Below are positions 26,367 to 34,339 of a stretch of DNA of 64,000 nucleotides, one piece after another. The notes beneath the pieces are model-generated. The model did no database searches, was not told the DNA's origin, and saw nothing but the letters and a program-made list of their open reading frames with translations. The position numbers were made by a program, and so were the translations under genes. This stretch comes from Ancylobacter sp. TS-1 (GTDB lineage: Bacteria > Pseudomonadota > Alphaproteobacteria > Rhizobiales > Xanthobacteraceae). The stretch spans positions 3,832,001 through 3,896,000 of the forward strand of contig NZ_CP045144.1 in assembly GCF_009223885.1 (NCBI RefSeq), given 5' to 3'. Every line of letters begins with the position of its first letter. Positions within the stretch are counted from its first letter, which is position 1.

Positions 26367-27665
26367 ATGACACGCGTGAAATTCGGCACCAGTGCCGCCG
26401 TGCTCGCCTTTCTCGCCGCCGCCTCGCCGGCCTTTGCCGCCAGCGACGTCTGCAAGGGCTCCGACATCAACATCCTGATGGAGACGGTGCCGGACACCGA
26501 GGCGCTCCAGGCCATCAAGGGCGATTTCGAGAAGCAGTTCGGCGCCAAGGTCAACATCGAGGCGGTCAACTACTCGCTGATGCACGAGAAGCTGGTGCCC
26601 AGCCTGACCGCCCCCACCTCCAGCTACGACGTGCTGGTGGTCGACAGCTACTGGGTCGGCGAGTTCAAGACCGCCGGCTGGATCAGGGATCTGGACGCGT
26701 GGATCGCCCGCGACAAGATCGACACCAGCCTCTATTTCCCCGCCCTGATGGCGCTGAACGGCACGGTGCAGGGCAAGACCTACATGCTGCCCTTCTGGCA
26801 GTACGCGATGGGCATCCTCTACCGGAAGGACATCGTCGAGGACCCGACCTTCCAGGCGGCCTACAAGGAACAGTTCAAGCGCGACTGGCGGATTCCGGCC
26901 ACGCTGGAGGAGTTCGCCGAGGTCGTGAAGTGGTCCGGCAAGCAGAAGGACATGTACGGCATCGCCATGGCCGCCCAGCGCGCCGACCCGGTGGTGATGG
27001 AAGCCACCAACTACCTGTTCGCCGAGGGCGGCGACTTCTACGACCGCAAGACGTGGAAGCCGACCATGGACACGCCGGAGGCGGCCAAGGCCGTCACCAT
27101 CTATGCGGACCTCATCAACAGCGCCGCCCAGCCGGGCGCGCTCGGCGCCAATTTCGACGACGTCGCCAACACGCTGAAGCAGGGCAAGGCGATCTTCGCG
27201 ATCAGCTACCTGTTCCTGTTCCCGACGCTGGAAGACCCCAAGGACTCCACCGTCGTCGGCAAGATGGCCTTCGCCCCCGTGCCCGGCAAGGACAGCTTCC
27301 TCGGTGCCTGGGGCTGGGCCGTGCCGACCAACGCCAAGAACCCGGACTGCTCTTGGGAATTCCTGAAGTGGGTCGAGTCCAAGGACGTCGCCTACAAGCG
27401 CGCCCTTGCCGGCGGCCAGCCGACGCAGATGTGGATCTACGAGGACGCCGACTTCATCAAGAAGTGGCCGGCCATGTCGCAGGTCGGCAACGCGCTCGCG
27501 CACTCGAAGGGCCTGCCGATCATGTCGCGCTCCACCCAGCTGGTGGAGACCTTCGCCGAGGTGATGGGCTCGGTCCTGGCCAACAACGTGCCTCCGGCGA
27601 CGGCGCTGGCGGATTCGCAGGACAAGTTCGGCCGTCTCGTGAAGGGCGATCCGCTGCTCAAGTGA
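26367..27665 (+). CDS. Polyol/sugar ABC substrate-binding protein (family 1)
   Basis: 432-aa periplasmic binding protein. The signal peptide is MTRVKFGTSAAVLAFLAAAS plus AFA, with cleavage before ASDVCKG. The mature part has INILMETVPDTEALQAIK and LMHEKLVPSLTA, typical of sorbitol/mannitol-type (SmoE/MtlE-like) binding proteins. The second binding protein in the window (36685) has the same N-terminal architecture (MEDVPETQIIEKLLPEF), so they are paralogues with probably different ligands. A stem-loop after the gene may raise its expression above the downstream genes. The ligand is presumably the substrate or precursor of the diol dehydratase. Confidence 0.9.
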   Translation: MTRVKFGTSAAVLAFLAAASPAFAASDVCKGSDINILMETVPDTEALQAIKGDFEKQFGAKVNIEAVNYSLMHEKLVPSLTAPTSSYDVLVVDSYWVGEFKTAGWIRDLDAWIARDKIDTSLYFPALMALNGTVQGKTYMLPFWQYAMGILYRKDIVEDPTFQAAYKEQFKRDWRIPATLEEFAEVVKWSGKQKDMYGIAMAAQRADPVVMEATNYLFAEGGDFYDRKTWKPTMDTPEAAKAVTIYADLINSAAQPGALGANFDDVANTLKQGKAIFAISYLFLFPTLEDPKDSTVVGKMAFAPVPGKDSFLGAWGWAVPTNAKNPDCSWEFLKWVESKDVAYKRALAGGQPTQMWIYEDADFIKKWPAMSQVGNALAHSKGLPIMSRSTQLVETFAEVMGSVLANNVPPATALADSQDKFGRLVKGDPLLK

Positions 27666-27689
27666 GCGGACCCTTCAGCGCGCCATCCC

Positions 27690-27714
27690 GCCCCGGGGGC
27701 CTGCCTCCCGGGGC
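27690..27714 (+). terminator. Intra-operon stem-loop after the binding-protein gene
   Basis: GCCCCGGG and CCCGGGGC enclose a 9-nt loop 24 nt after the stop. Stems in this position commonly stabilise the binding-protein mRNA or partly attenuate transcription into the permease gene. Confidence 0.5.
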
Positions 27715-27744
27715 CCGTGCCTCACGACATCAGGGTCGCGACCG

Positions 27745-28635
27745 ATGACCACCGCCACGATGAGGGCCGGTTCCCCCGGCCGCCGCCGCAATCTCGCGCA
27801 GTACGTCTTCGTCGCTCCGGCGGTGATCGTGCTGGCGCTGGTTGTCGCCGCGCCCCTGCTGTACTCGATCTATCTGAGCTTCCAAGAATACATCATCACC
27901 TACGGCATGGGCGACTTCGCCGGCTTCGCCAATTATCTGGCGGTGCTGTCGGACGACTTCGCCCATGTGTCATGGGTGACGCTGAAGCTCACCGTGCTGT
28001 GCGTGGTCTTCGAGTTTGTCATCGCCTTCGGCCTCGCCTTGCTGCTCAACCAGCCGCATCTGCCGGGGCGCTCCTTCTACCTCATCGTGCTGATGATCCC
28101 GGTGCTGATGACGCCGGTGGCGGTCGCGCTGATGTTCCGGCTGATGTTCAACCCGAGCCTCGGCATCGTGAACTGGCTCATCAGCCTCGTCGGCATTCCG
28201 CCGCAGGGCTGGTTCGGCGACCCCCATCTGGCGCTCGCCACCGTCATCTTCGTCGACATCTGGCACGAGACCTCGCTGATGCTGCTCATGCTCTATGCCG
28301 GGCTCAAGGCGATGCCGAGCGAGCCGGTCGAGGCCGCGCGCATCGACGGCGCCAGCCGGCTCCAGATCCTGCGCTACGTGACGTGGCCGCTGATGAAGCC
28401 GATCATCATGGTCACGCTGATGATCCGCATGATCGCGGCGCTCAAGAGCTACGACCTCATCTACATGCTGACCCAGGGCGGCCCCGGCAAGGCGACGGAG
28501 ACCATCTCCTTCTATGCCTACCGCCTCGGCTTCCGCTTCCTCGACATCGGGCAGGCGGCCGCCGTCTCCTTCATCCTTCTGATCGTCGTCACCCTGCTGA
28601 CGCTGGTGCTGCTGCGCACCATGCGGGAGAACTGA
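27745..28635 (+). CDS. Carbohydrate/polyol ABC permease (MalF type)
   Basis: 296-aa inner-membrane permease with six helices. The coupling loop is PSEPVEAARIDGASRLQILR and the C-terminal region has YMLTQGGPGKATETISFYAY, the hallmark of MalF/SmoF-type subunits. It pairs with the permease at 25485. It ends one nt before the dehydratase start, which ties import directly to the catabolic enzyme. Confidence 0.91.
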   Translation: MTTATMRAGSPGRRRNLAQYVFVAPAVIVLALVVAAPLLYSIYLSFQEYIITYGMGDFAGFANYLAVLSDDFAHVSWVTLKLTVLCVVFEFVIAFGLALLLNQPHLPGRSFYLIVLMIPVLMTPVAVALMFRLMFNPSLGIVNWLISLVGIPPQGWFGDPHLALATVIFVDIWHETSLMLLMLYAGLKAMPSEPVEAARIDGASRLQILRYVTWPLMKPIIMVTLMIRMIAALKSYDLIYMLTQGGPGKATETISFYAYRLGFRFLDIGQAAAVSFILLIVVTLLTLVLLRTMREN

Positions 28636-28636
28636 G

Positions 28637-30943
28637 ATGAGCGACGCACGCAAGGACGGCGCGGCCCCGGCCAGCAACCGCTGGCGCCGTTTCGGCGAAT
28701 GGGATGCCCGCCCGCTGCGGCAGGACCTGTTCGCCGCCGAGAACCCGGAGGCGGGCTTCTCGGTCTTCCACAGCCCATACGATCCCGCGCCGTCGCTGAC
28801 CATCGAGGGCGGGCGCGTGAGCGTCATGGACGGCAAGGCCGCCGGCGATTTCGACATCATCGACGCCTTCATCGCCGCCCATCACATCGACCCGGAGATG
28901 GCCCCGGTCGCGATGGCGATGGACCCGGGCGCCATCGCCCGGAAGCTGGTCGATATCAACGTGCCCCGACAGGAACTTGAGGCGCTCGCCCGCGGTCTGA
29001 CGCCGGCGCGCCTCGCCGAGGTCGTGGGCCGGTTGTCCGCGCTTGAGATCACTTTCGCCTACGCGAAGATGCGCCAGCGCCAGAGCCCCGGCAATCAGGC
29101 CCACGTCACCAACGCCAAGGACGACCCGCTCCAGCTTGCCGCCGATTCCGCGACCGCCGTCGCGCTCGGCTTCGACGAGATCGAGACGACGATGCGGGTC
29201 GCCTCCAATGGCTGGGCCAACGCGCTCGCCTGCACGGTGGGCGCGGCGGTCGGGCGGGGAGGGGTGCTGTTCCAGTGCTCCATCGAGGAGGCGGAGGAGC
29301 TTCAGATCGGCCTCGCCGGGCTGGCCTCCTATGCCGAGACGGTGTCGGTCTACGGCACCGAACGCGCCTTCATCGACGGCGACGACACGCCTTGGTCGAA
29401 GGCGCTGCTGACCGCCGCCTATGCCTCGCGCGGCATCAAGGCGCGCTGCACCTCCGGCGCGGCGGCCGAACTCCTGATGGGCTTTCACGAACAGCGTTCG
29501 CTGCTCTACCTCGAAGCGCGCTGCCTGTGCCTCCAGCGCGCCATGGGCGTGCAGGGCACGCAGAATGGCGGCATCGACGGCGCCCCGCTCACCGCCTCCA
29601 TGGCGGGTGGCGTGCGCGAACTGATGGCGGAGAACCTCATCGCCGTCTGGCTCGGGTTGGAGTGCGCCTCCGGCAACGACACCCGCACCAGCGAATCCGA
29701 GATCCGCGTCGGCGCCAAGATCACGCCCTATCTGCTGGCCGGCTCGGACCTCATCTGCTCGGGCTTCGGCTCGATCAAGAAATACGACAACTCGTTCAAC
29801 CCCTCGCTCTTCAACGGTGAGGAGATCGAGGACTATCTCGTCCTCCAGCGCGACTTCCAGACCGATGGCGGGCTCACCCCCGTCGACGAGGATCAGGTGC
29901 TCGGCGTGCGCATGCACGCGGTGGAGGCGCTGGCCGACGTGCTGGACGAACTCGGTCTTGCCAAGGTCGGGCGGGAGCGGCTGCTGTCGGTGGTGTTCGC
30001 CTCCGGCTCGGAGGAGACGCAGAGCTACACCGCCGGCGAGGTGACGCCGATCAGCGCCGCCATCAAGGCGCGTGGCCTCACCGCGCTCGACGTGGTGCGG
30101 GCGCTGGCCAGGCGCGGCTACGCCGAGGAAGCGGAAAACCTCCTGCTGATGCTGCGCCAGCGCATTTCCGGCGACTATCTCCAGACCTCCGCTTTGGTGC
30201 GCGACGGGCGGGTGATGAGCGCCGTCAACGATCCCAACGACTATCGCGGCCCCGGAACCGGCTACCGCATGCCGCAGAAGCGCTGGCAGCAGGTGCAGGG
30301 CATCCGCAACGTGCTCACCCGCGAGCGCGTGCTGGCGGCGGAGAATGTCGCCGCCGATGCGGCGGGGGATGCCGACTGGCTGGTGCCCGCCGGCGTGGCG
30401 GCGAAGGGTGCCGACCCGCATGAGGTGGTGATCGGCGTCAGCCCCGCCTTTGCCCGCCAGCTGCACCAGACCACGGCCGGCCATGCGCTGGCGGACGTGG
30501 TGGCGGCCCTCGTTGGCGGCATCGAGGACGGCGGCGGCACGGCGCGGTTGGTGCGGATGGTGCACACCGCCGACACCTCCTTCCTCGGCCTCGCCGCCGC
30601 CCGGCTGTCGGGCTCGGGTTTCGGAATCGGCATTCAGGCCAAGGGCACGACGGTGCTGCACCAGGCCGACCGCATGCCGCACATGAACCTCGAACTGTTT
30701 TCCAACGCCCCCCTCGCCGGGCTCGACCATTATCGCGCGCTCGGCCGCAACGCCGCCCGCCACACCTTCGGCGAGGCGCCCGAGCCGGTGGTGGTGCCCA
30801 CCCATGGCGAAGCGCTGGGCGCGCGCTTCCATGTGCGGGTGGCGCTGCTCTACGCCATCGAGACCGGTCTCATCGAACCGACGGGCCACCCCATCGAACT
30901 CACCTACCACCCCGAAAAGCGTGCGCCGGAGGCTGCGCAATGA
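28637..30943 (+). CDS. B12-dependent diol/glycerol dehydratase, fused large and medium subunits
   Basis: 768-aa fusion. Residues to about 560 form the large subunit and about 595-755 the medium subunit (from EVVIGVSPAF through SGSGFGIGIQAKGTTVLHQ and MNLELFSNAPL). It aligns without gaps, offset 13, to Klebsiella oxytoca diol dehydratase as I recall it. The catalytic residues Q141, H143, E170, E221, Q296, D335 and S362 appear as Q154, H156, E183, E234, Q309, D348 and S375. Two substrate-pocket positions differ: S301 is Asp314 and Q336 is Thr349. The enzyme should use adenosylcobalamin to turn a vicinal diol (or related compound) into an aldehyde, but probably not propanediol. The stop overlaps the small-subunit ATG. 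No reactivase gene is nearby. Confidence 0.93.
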   Translation: MSDARKDGAAPASNRWRRFGEWDARPLRQDLFAAENPEAGFSVFHSPYDPAPSLTIEGGRVSVMDGKAAGDFDIIDAFIAAHHIDPEMAPVAMAMDPGAIARKLVDINVPRQELEALARGLTPARLAEVVGRLSALEITFAYAKMRQRQSPGNQAHVTNAKDDPLQLAADSATAVALGFDEIETTMRVASNGWANALACTVGAAVGRGGVLFQCSIEEAEELQIGLAGLASYAETVSVYGTERAFIDGDDTPWSKALLTAAYASRGIKARCTSGAAAELLMGFHEQRSLLYLEARCLCLQRAMGVQGTQNGGIDGAPLTASMAGGVRELMAENLIAVWLGLECASGNDTRTSESEIRVGAKITPYLLAGSDLICSGFGSIKKYDNSFNPSLFNGEEIEDYLVLQRDFQTDGGLTPVDEDQVLGVRMHAVEALADVLDELGLAKVGRERLLSVVFASGSEETQSYTAGEVTPISAAIKARGLTALDVVRALARRGYAEEAENLLLMLRQRISGDYLQTSALVRDGRVMSAVNDPNDYRGPGTGYRMPQKRWQQVQGIRNVLTRERVLAAENVAADAAGDADWLVPAGVAAKGADPHEVVIGVSPAFARQLHQTTAGHALADVVAALVGGIEDGGGTARLVRMVHTADTSFLGLAAARLSGSGFGIGIQAKGTTVLHQADRMPHMNLELFSNAPLAGLDHYRALGRNAARHTFGEAPEPVVVPTHGEALGARFHVRVALLYAIETGLIEPTGHPIELTYHPEKRAPEAAQ

Positions 30944-31371
30944 GTGCGAAACCCGTCAGCGACCTCGACCTATATCCCGTCTCGGAAAAGGCGCCCGAGC
31001 GGGTGAAGACCCCCACGGGCAAGCCGCTTTCCGCCCTCACGCTGGAGGCCGTGCTTTCCGGCGAGGTCGGCAATGAGGATATCGCCATCACGCCGGAGGC
31101 ACTGCTGCTTCAGGCGCGCATCGCCCGCGCCGCCGGGCGCGCCACGCTGGCGGAGAATTTCGAGCGCGCGGCCGATCTCGTCCGCGTGCCGCAGGAACTG
31201 ATCCTCGACACCTATGAGCTGCTGCGGCCGGGCCGTGCCCGCGACGCGCAGCAGCTTCTCGACCGCGCGGCGCAGCTTCGCCGCGACTATGGCGCCGCGC
31301 GCGTCGCCGCCCTGATCGAGGAGGCCGCCGCCGTCTATACGCGCCGCGGCCTGTTCGTGAAGAGATACTGA
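30940..31371 (+). CDS. Diol dehydratase small subunit
   Basis: 143-aa gamma subunit of the B12-dependent dehydratase. Family features seen: GKPLSALTLEAVLSGEVGNED near the start, LQARIARAAGRATLAENFER in the middle, and the C-terminal VAALIEEAAAVYTRRGL. Its ATG overlaps the stop of the fused large/medium gene by 4 nt, so subunits are made in fixed ratio. Together they would form an (alpha-beta fused, gamma)2 complex in the cytosol. It is followed after 14 nt by the ABC ATPase gene. Confidence 0.92.
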   Translation: MSAKPVSDLDLYPVSEKAPERVKTPTGKPLSALTLEAVLSGEVGNEDIAITPEALLLQARIARAAGRATLAENFERAADLVRVPQELILDTYELLRPGRARDAQQLLDRAAQLRRDYGAARVAALIEEAAAVYTRRGLFVKRY

Positions 31372-31385
31372 GCAGGAGCAAGGAC

Positions 31386-32474
31386 TTGGCAGGCGTTACA
31401 ATTCGGCAGGTCTCCAAGCATTTCGGGCCCGTGCGCGTGCTCGACGGGCTGGACCTCGCGATCGATGACGGGGAGTTCGTGGTGCTCGTCGGCCCGTCGG
31501 GCTGCGGCAAGACCACGCTTCTGCGCATGATCGCCGGCCTTGAATCGGTCTCCGGCGGCCAGATCATGATCGGCGAGCGGGACGTCACCTGGATGGCGCC
31601 CAAGGACCGCGACATCGCCATGGTGTTCCAGTCCTACGCGCTCTACCCGCATATGAGCGCGGCCGAGAACATGTCCTTCGGCCTCAAGCTCAACAAGACG
31701 CCCAAGCCCGAGATCGACGCGCGCGTGGCCGAGGCGGCCCGCATGCTGAAGATCGAGCATCTGCTGGAGCGCAAGCCGCGCGAGCTTTCCGGCGGCCAGC
31801 GCCAGCGCGTGGCGATGGGACGCGCCATCGTGCGCCGCCCGGCGCTCTATCTGTTCGACGAGCCGCTCTCCAATCTCGACGCGCAGCTGCGCACCAGCAT
31901 GCGCACCGAGATCAAGCGCATGCACCTCGCCGAGAAGAAGACGGTCGTCTACGTCACCCACGACCAGATCGAGGCGCTCACCCTCGCCGACCGCATCGTC
32001 GCCATGAACAAGGGCGACATCCAGCAGATCGGCACCCCGGACGATCTTTATCGCCGCCCGGCCTCGGTGTTCGTCGCCTCCTTCATCGGCTCGCCGGCGA
32101 TGAGCTTCCTGTGCGGCACGCTGACGGCGGCCGGAGCGGTGGCGCTGGAAGGCGTTGGCACCGCCCTGATGCTTCCCCCCTCATGGGCCGGCGTCGCCGC
32201 CGCGTCGGGTTCGACGGTGCTGCTCGGCCTGCGGCCGGAAGCCTTTGTCTACGCGCCCGGCGATGAGGGGCGCTTCGGCTTCGACGTGCAGGTCAACGTC
32301 GTCGAGCCCTGCGGCGCCGAGGTCTATGTGGTCGGCGAGGTCGCCGGGCAGGAAGTCACCATCCGCTGCGCGCCCGGCCATGTGCCCCCGCTCGGCACGA
32401 CGGCCCGCTTCGCGGTCGATTTCGACGGCATCCACCTGTTCGATGCCGCCACCGAACGGAGCCTGCGGCCATGA
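31386..32474 (+). CDS. Polyol ABC transporter ATP-binding protein (UgpC/MalK type)
   Basis: 362-aa MalK-type ATPase. Walker A GPSGCGKTT is at residues 36-44, then MVFQSYALYPHM, signature LSGGQRQRV, Walker B YLFDEPLSNLD, and a C-terminal TOBE regulatory domain. TTG 31386 is the likely start (AGGAGCAAGGAC upstream), since MalK-type proteins begin at this point (AGVTIRQVSKHFG). It energises the permeases at 25485 and 27745. Its location after the dehydratase genes rather than beside the permeases shows that import and catabolism share one transcript. Confidence 0.93.
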   Translation: MAGVTIRQVSKHFGPVRVLDGLDLAIDDGEFVVLVGPSGCGKTTLLRMIAGLESVSGGQIMIGERDVTWMAPKDRDIAMVFQSYALYPHMSAAENMSFGLKLNKTPKPEIDARVAEAARMLKIEHLLERKPRELSGGQRQRVAMGRAIVRRPALYLFDEPLSNLDAQLRTSMRTEIKRMHLAEKKTVVYVTHDQIEALTLADRIVAMNKGDIQQIGTPDDLYRRPASVFVASFIGSPAMSFLCGTLTAAGAVALEGVGTALMLPPSWAGVAAASGSTVLLGLRPEAFVYAPGDEGRFGFDVQVNVVEPCGAEVYVVGEVAGQEVTIRCAPGHVPPLGTTARFAVDFDGIHLFDAATERSLRP

Positions 32475-33244
32475 TCCTCAAGGACCGCATCGCCATCGTC
32501 ACCGCCGCCGGCTCAGGGATAGGCCGGGCGGTGGCCATCGCCTTCGCGCGCGAGGGCGCGCTCGTCTACGCCACCGACCGCGACGGCGCCGCCGCCAGCG
32601 CGAGCGCCGAACTGGCCGGGAACGGCGCGCAGTCGCGCGCGCTCGACGTCGCCGATGCCGCCGCCATCGAGGTGCTGATCGCCGAGGTACAGGCCCTGCA
32701 CGGGCGGATCGACATCCTGCACAACCATGCCGGGCTCCAGGTCGCCGGCGGGCTGGAGGAGATCGACGGCGGCCAACTCGACCGCTCCTGGGCGATCAAC
32801 GTCCACGCCCAGTTCGCCGCCTGCCGGGCGGCGATGCCGATCATGAAGGCGCAGGGCGGCGGCGTCATCCTCAACACGGCGTCGAATGCCGGCGTGTTCC
32901 TCGACAAGGGCATGCTGGCCTACATCACCACCAAGTCGGCGGTCATCACCATGACCAAGCAGATCGCGCTCGACTATGCCCGCTTCGGCATAAGGGTGAA
33001 CGCCATCTGTCCGGGCTGGGTCGATACCGCCTTCAACGATCCCTACACCGCCCAGCTTGGCGGGCGCGGGGCGCTGGAGAAGGTGGTGTCGGGCATGGTG
33101 CCGATGGGGCGCTTCGGCCGGCCGGAGGAGATCGCCGAGGCGGCGGTGTTCCTGGTCTGCGACCGCTCCTCCTACATCACCGGCCATGCGCTGGTGATCG
33201 ATGGCGGCGAATGCCTGGCCGGCGGCGCCAACTCGACGCCGTGA
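32471..33244 (+). CDS. Short-chain dehydrogenase/reductase
   Basis: 257-aa classical SDR. Cofactor motif TAAGSGIG is at residues 11-18, and the catalytic residues are Ser138, Tyr151 and Lys155 (YITTK). The usual NNAG motif reads HNHAG. ATDRD after the second strand suggests NAD preference (acidic Asp after the beta-strand). It probably oxidises a secondary alcohol of the imported polyol or reduces the aldehyde or ketone made by the operon's other enzymes. It overlaps the ATPase stop by 4 nt. Confidence 0.9.
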   Translation: MILKDRIAIVTAAGSGIGRAVAIAFAREGALVYATDRDGAAASASAELAGNGAQSRALDVADAAAIEVLIAEVQALHGRIDILHNHAGLQVAGGLEEIDGGQLDRSWAINVHAQFAACRAAMPIMKAQGGGVILNTASNAGVFLDKGMLAYITTKSAVITMTKQIALDYARFGIRVNAICPGWVDTAFNDPYTAQLGGRGALEKVVSGMVPMGRFGRPEEIAEAAVFLVCDRSSYITGHALVIDGGECLAGGANSTP

Positions 33245-33276
33245 CCGTTGCCCCGCGTGCAGGTGTGAGTTTTCCG

Positions 33277-34335
33277 ATGTCCCACGTCCTGACGACCGCC
33301 CCGCGGGCGGATGCGCTCGCGACGCCGTCGCCCTCGCTTACCGCCGGCCGGATCGAGCGGATTCTCCGCGAGCAGTACGGGCTCGACGGCGAAGCGCGGC
33401 TGCTCACCTCCGAGCGGGACCAGAATTTCCATTTCGCCACGCCCGCCGGCGAGGCGCTGGTGATCAAGGTCACCAACCCGGCCGAGGACCGGCTGGTCAC
33501 CGATTTCCAGACCAGGGCGCTGCTGCACATCGAGGCGCGCGATCCCGCGCTTCCCGTTCCCTGTCTGCGCCGCACCCGCACGGGCGAGGCCGCCTTCGTG
33601 CTGGAAGAGGACGGCACGAGCATGGTGGTGCGCGCGCTGAGCTGGCTCGACGGCGTGCCGCTCTATCAGGTCGAGCGCACCGCCCGCCAGCGGCAGGAGC
33701 TGGGGGCGGCGCTGGCGCGCATGGGGCTGGCGCTGCGCGACTTCGGCCACCCGGCCGCCGGGCATTTCCTGCAATGGGACATCCAGCACGCCGCGAAGCT
33801 GCGCCCGCTGCTGGCGCATATCGAGGACCCGGCGCGGCGCGCGCTGGCGACCGAGTTCCTCGACCGCTTCGATGCCGAGGTGGCGCCCGTCCTGCCGCGC
33901 CTGCGCCGGCAGATCGTCCATAACGACCTCAACCCGTTCAACGTGCTGGTCGCCGCGCACGACCACGACCGGGTGACCGGCATCTTCGATTTCGGCGATA
34001 TGGTCGAGACGGCGCTCGTCAACGACGTCGCCGTCGCCTGCAGCTACCAGCTCGCGGCCGGCGACGACCCGCTGGCTGGCGTCGCCGACTTCGCCGCCGC
34101 CTATTGCCGGGTGCGCCCGCTCGACGAGACCGAGCTGAGCCTGCTGTTCGATCTCACCGCCGCGCGCATGCTGACCACGGTCGCGATCACCAACTGGCGC
34201 GCGCTGCGCTACCCCGAGAACCGCGCCTACATCCTGCGCAACAGCCCTTCCGCCTGGGACGGGCTGGAACGCTTCGCCGTCATCGGCCCCGCGCGCGCCC
34301 GCGCGCGGCTCGTGGCCGCCTGCCTGGGGAAATAG
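33277..34335 (+). CDS. APH/hydroxylysine-kinase-like small-molecule kinase
   Basis: 352-aa kinase of the aminoglycoside phosphotransferase/choline kinase fold. Seen: the ATP-lysine block EALVIKVTNP (Lys64), the catalytic Brenner motif VHNDLNPFNV (His215, Asp217, Asn222) and the metal-binding IFDFGDM (Asp238). Family members phosphorylate hydroxyls of small molecules including choline, homoserine and hydroxylysine. Directly followed by a class III PLP enzyme, it resembles the kinase plus phospho-lyase pairs that degrade amino alcohols. ATG 33277 is chosen; GTG 33241, overlapping the SDR stop, would add 12 residues. Resistance to aminoglycosides is unlikely in this setting. Confidence 0.85.
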   Translation: MSHVLTTAPRADALATPSPSLTAGRIERILREQYGLDGEARLLTSERDQNFHFATPAGEALVIKVTNPAEDRLVTDFQTRALLHIEARDPALPVPCLRRTRTGEAAFVLEEDGTSMVVRALSWLDGVPLYQVERTARQRQELGAALARMGLALRDFGHPAAGHFLQWDIQHAAKLRPLLAHIEDPARRALATEFLDRFDAEVAPVLPRLRRQIVHNDLNPFNVLVAAHDHDRVTGIFDFGDMVETALVNDVAVACSYQLAAGDDPLAGVADFAAAYCRVRPLDETELSLLFDLTAARMLTTVAITNWRALRYPENRAYILRNSPSAWDGLERFAVIGPARARARLVAACLGK

Positions 34336-34339
34336 CCAT

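Noticed and set aside
28589..30940. 783-codon antisense frame across the dehydratase
   Set aside because: Shadow frame caused by high third-position GC; no family motif and no ribosome site.
28637..31371. Bacterial microcompartment (pdu-type) locus
   Set aside because: No shell proteins, no encapsulation-like N-terminal extensions and no aldehyde dehydrogenase are present.
33277..34335. Aminoglycoside resistance gene
   Set aside because: The APH fold is shared with metabolic kinases. Its place inside a catabolic operon makes resistance unlikely.
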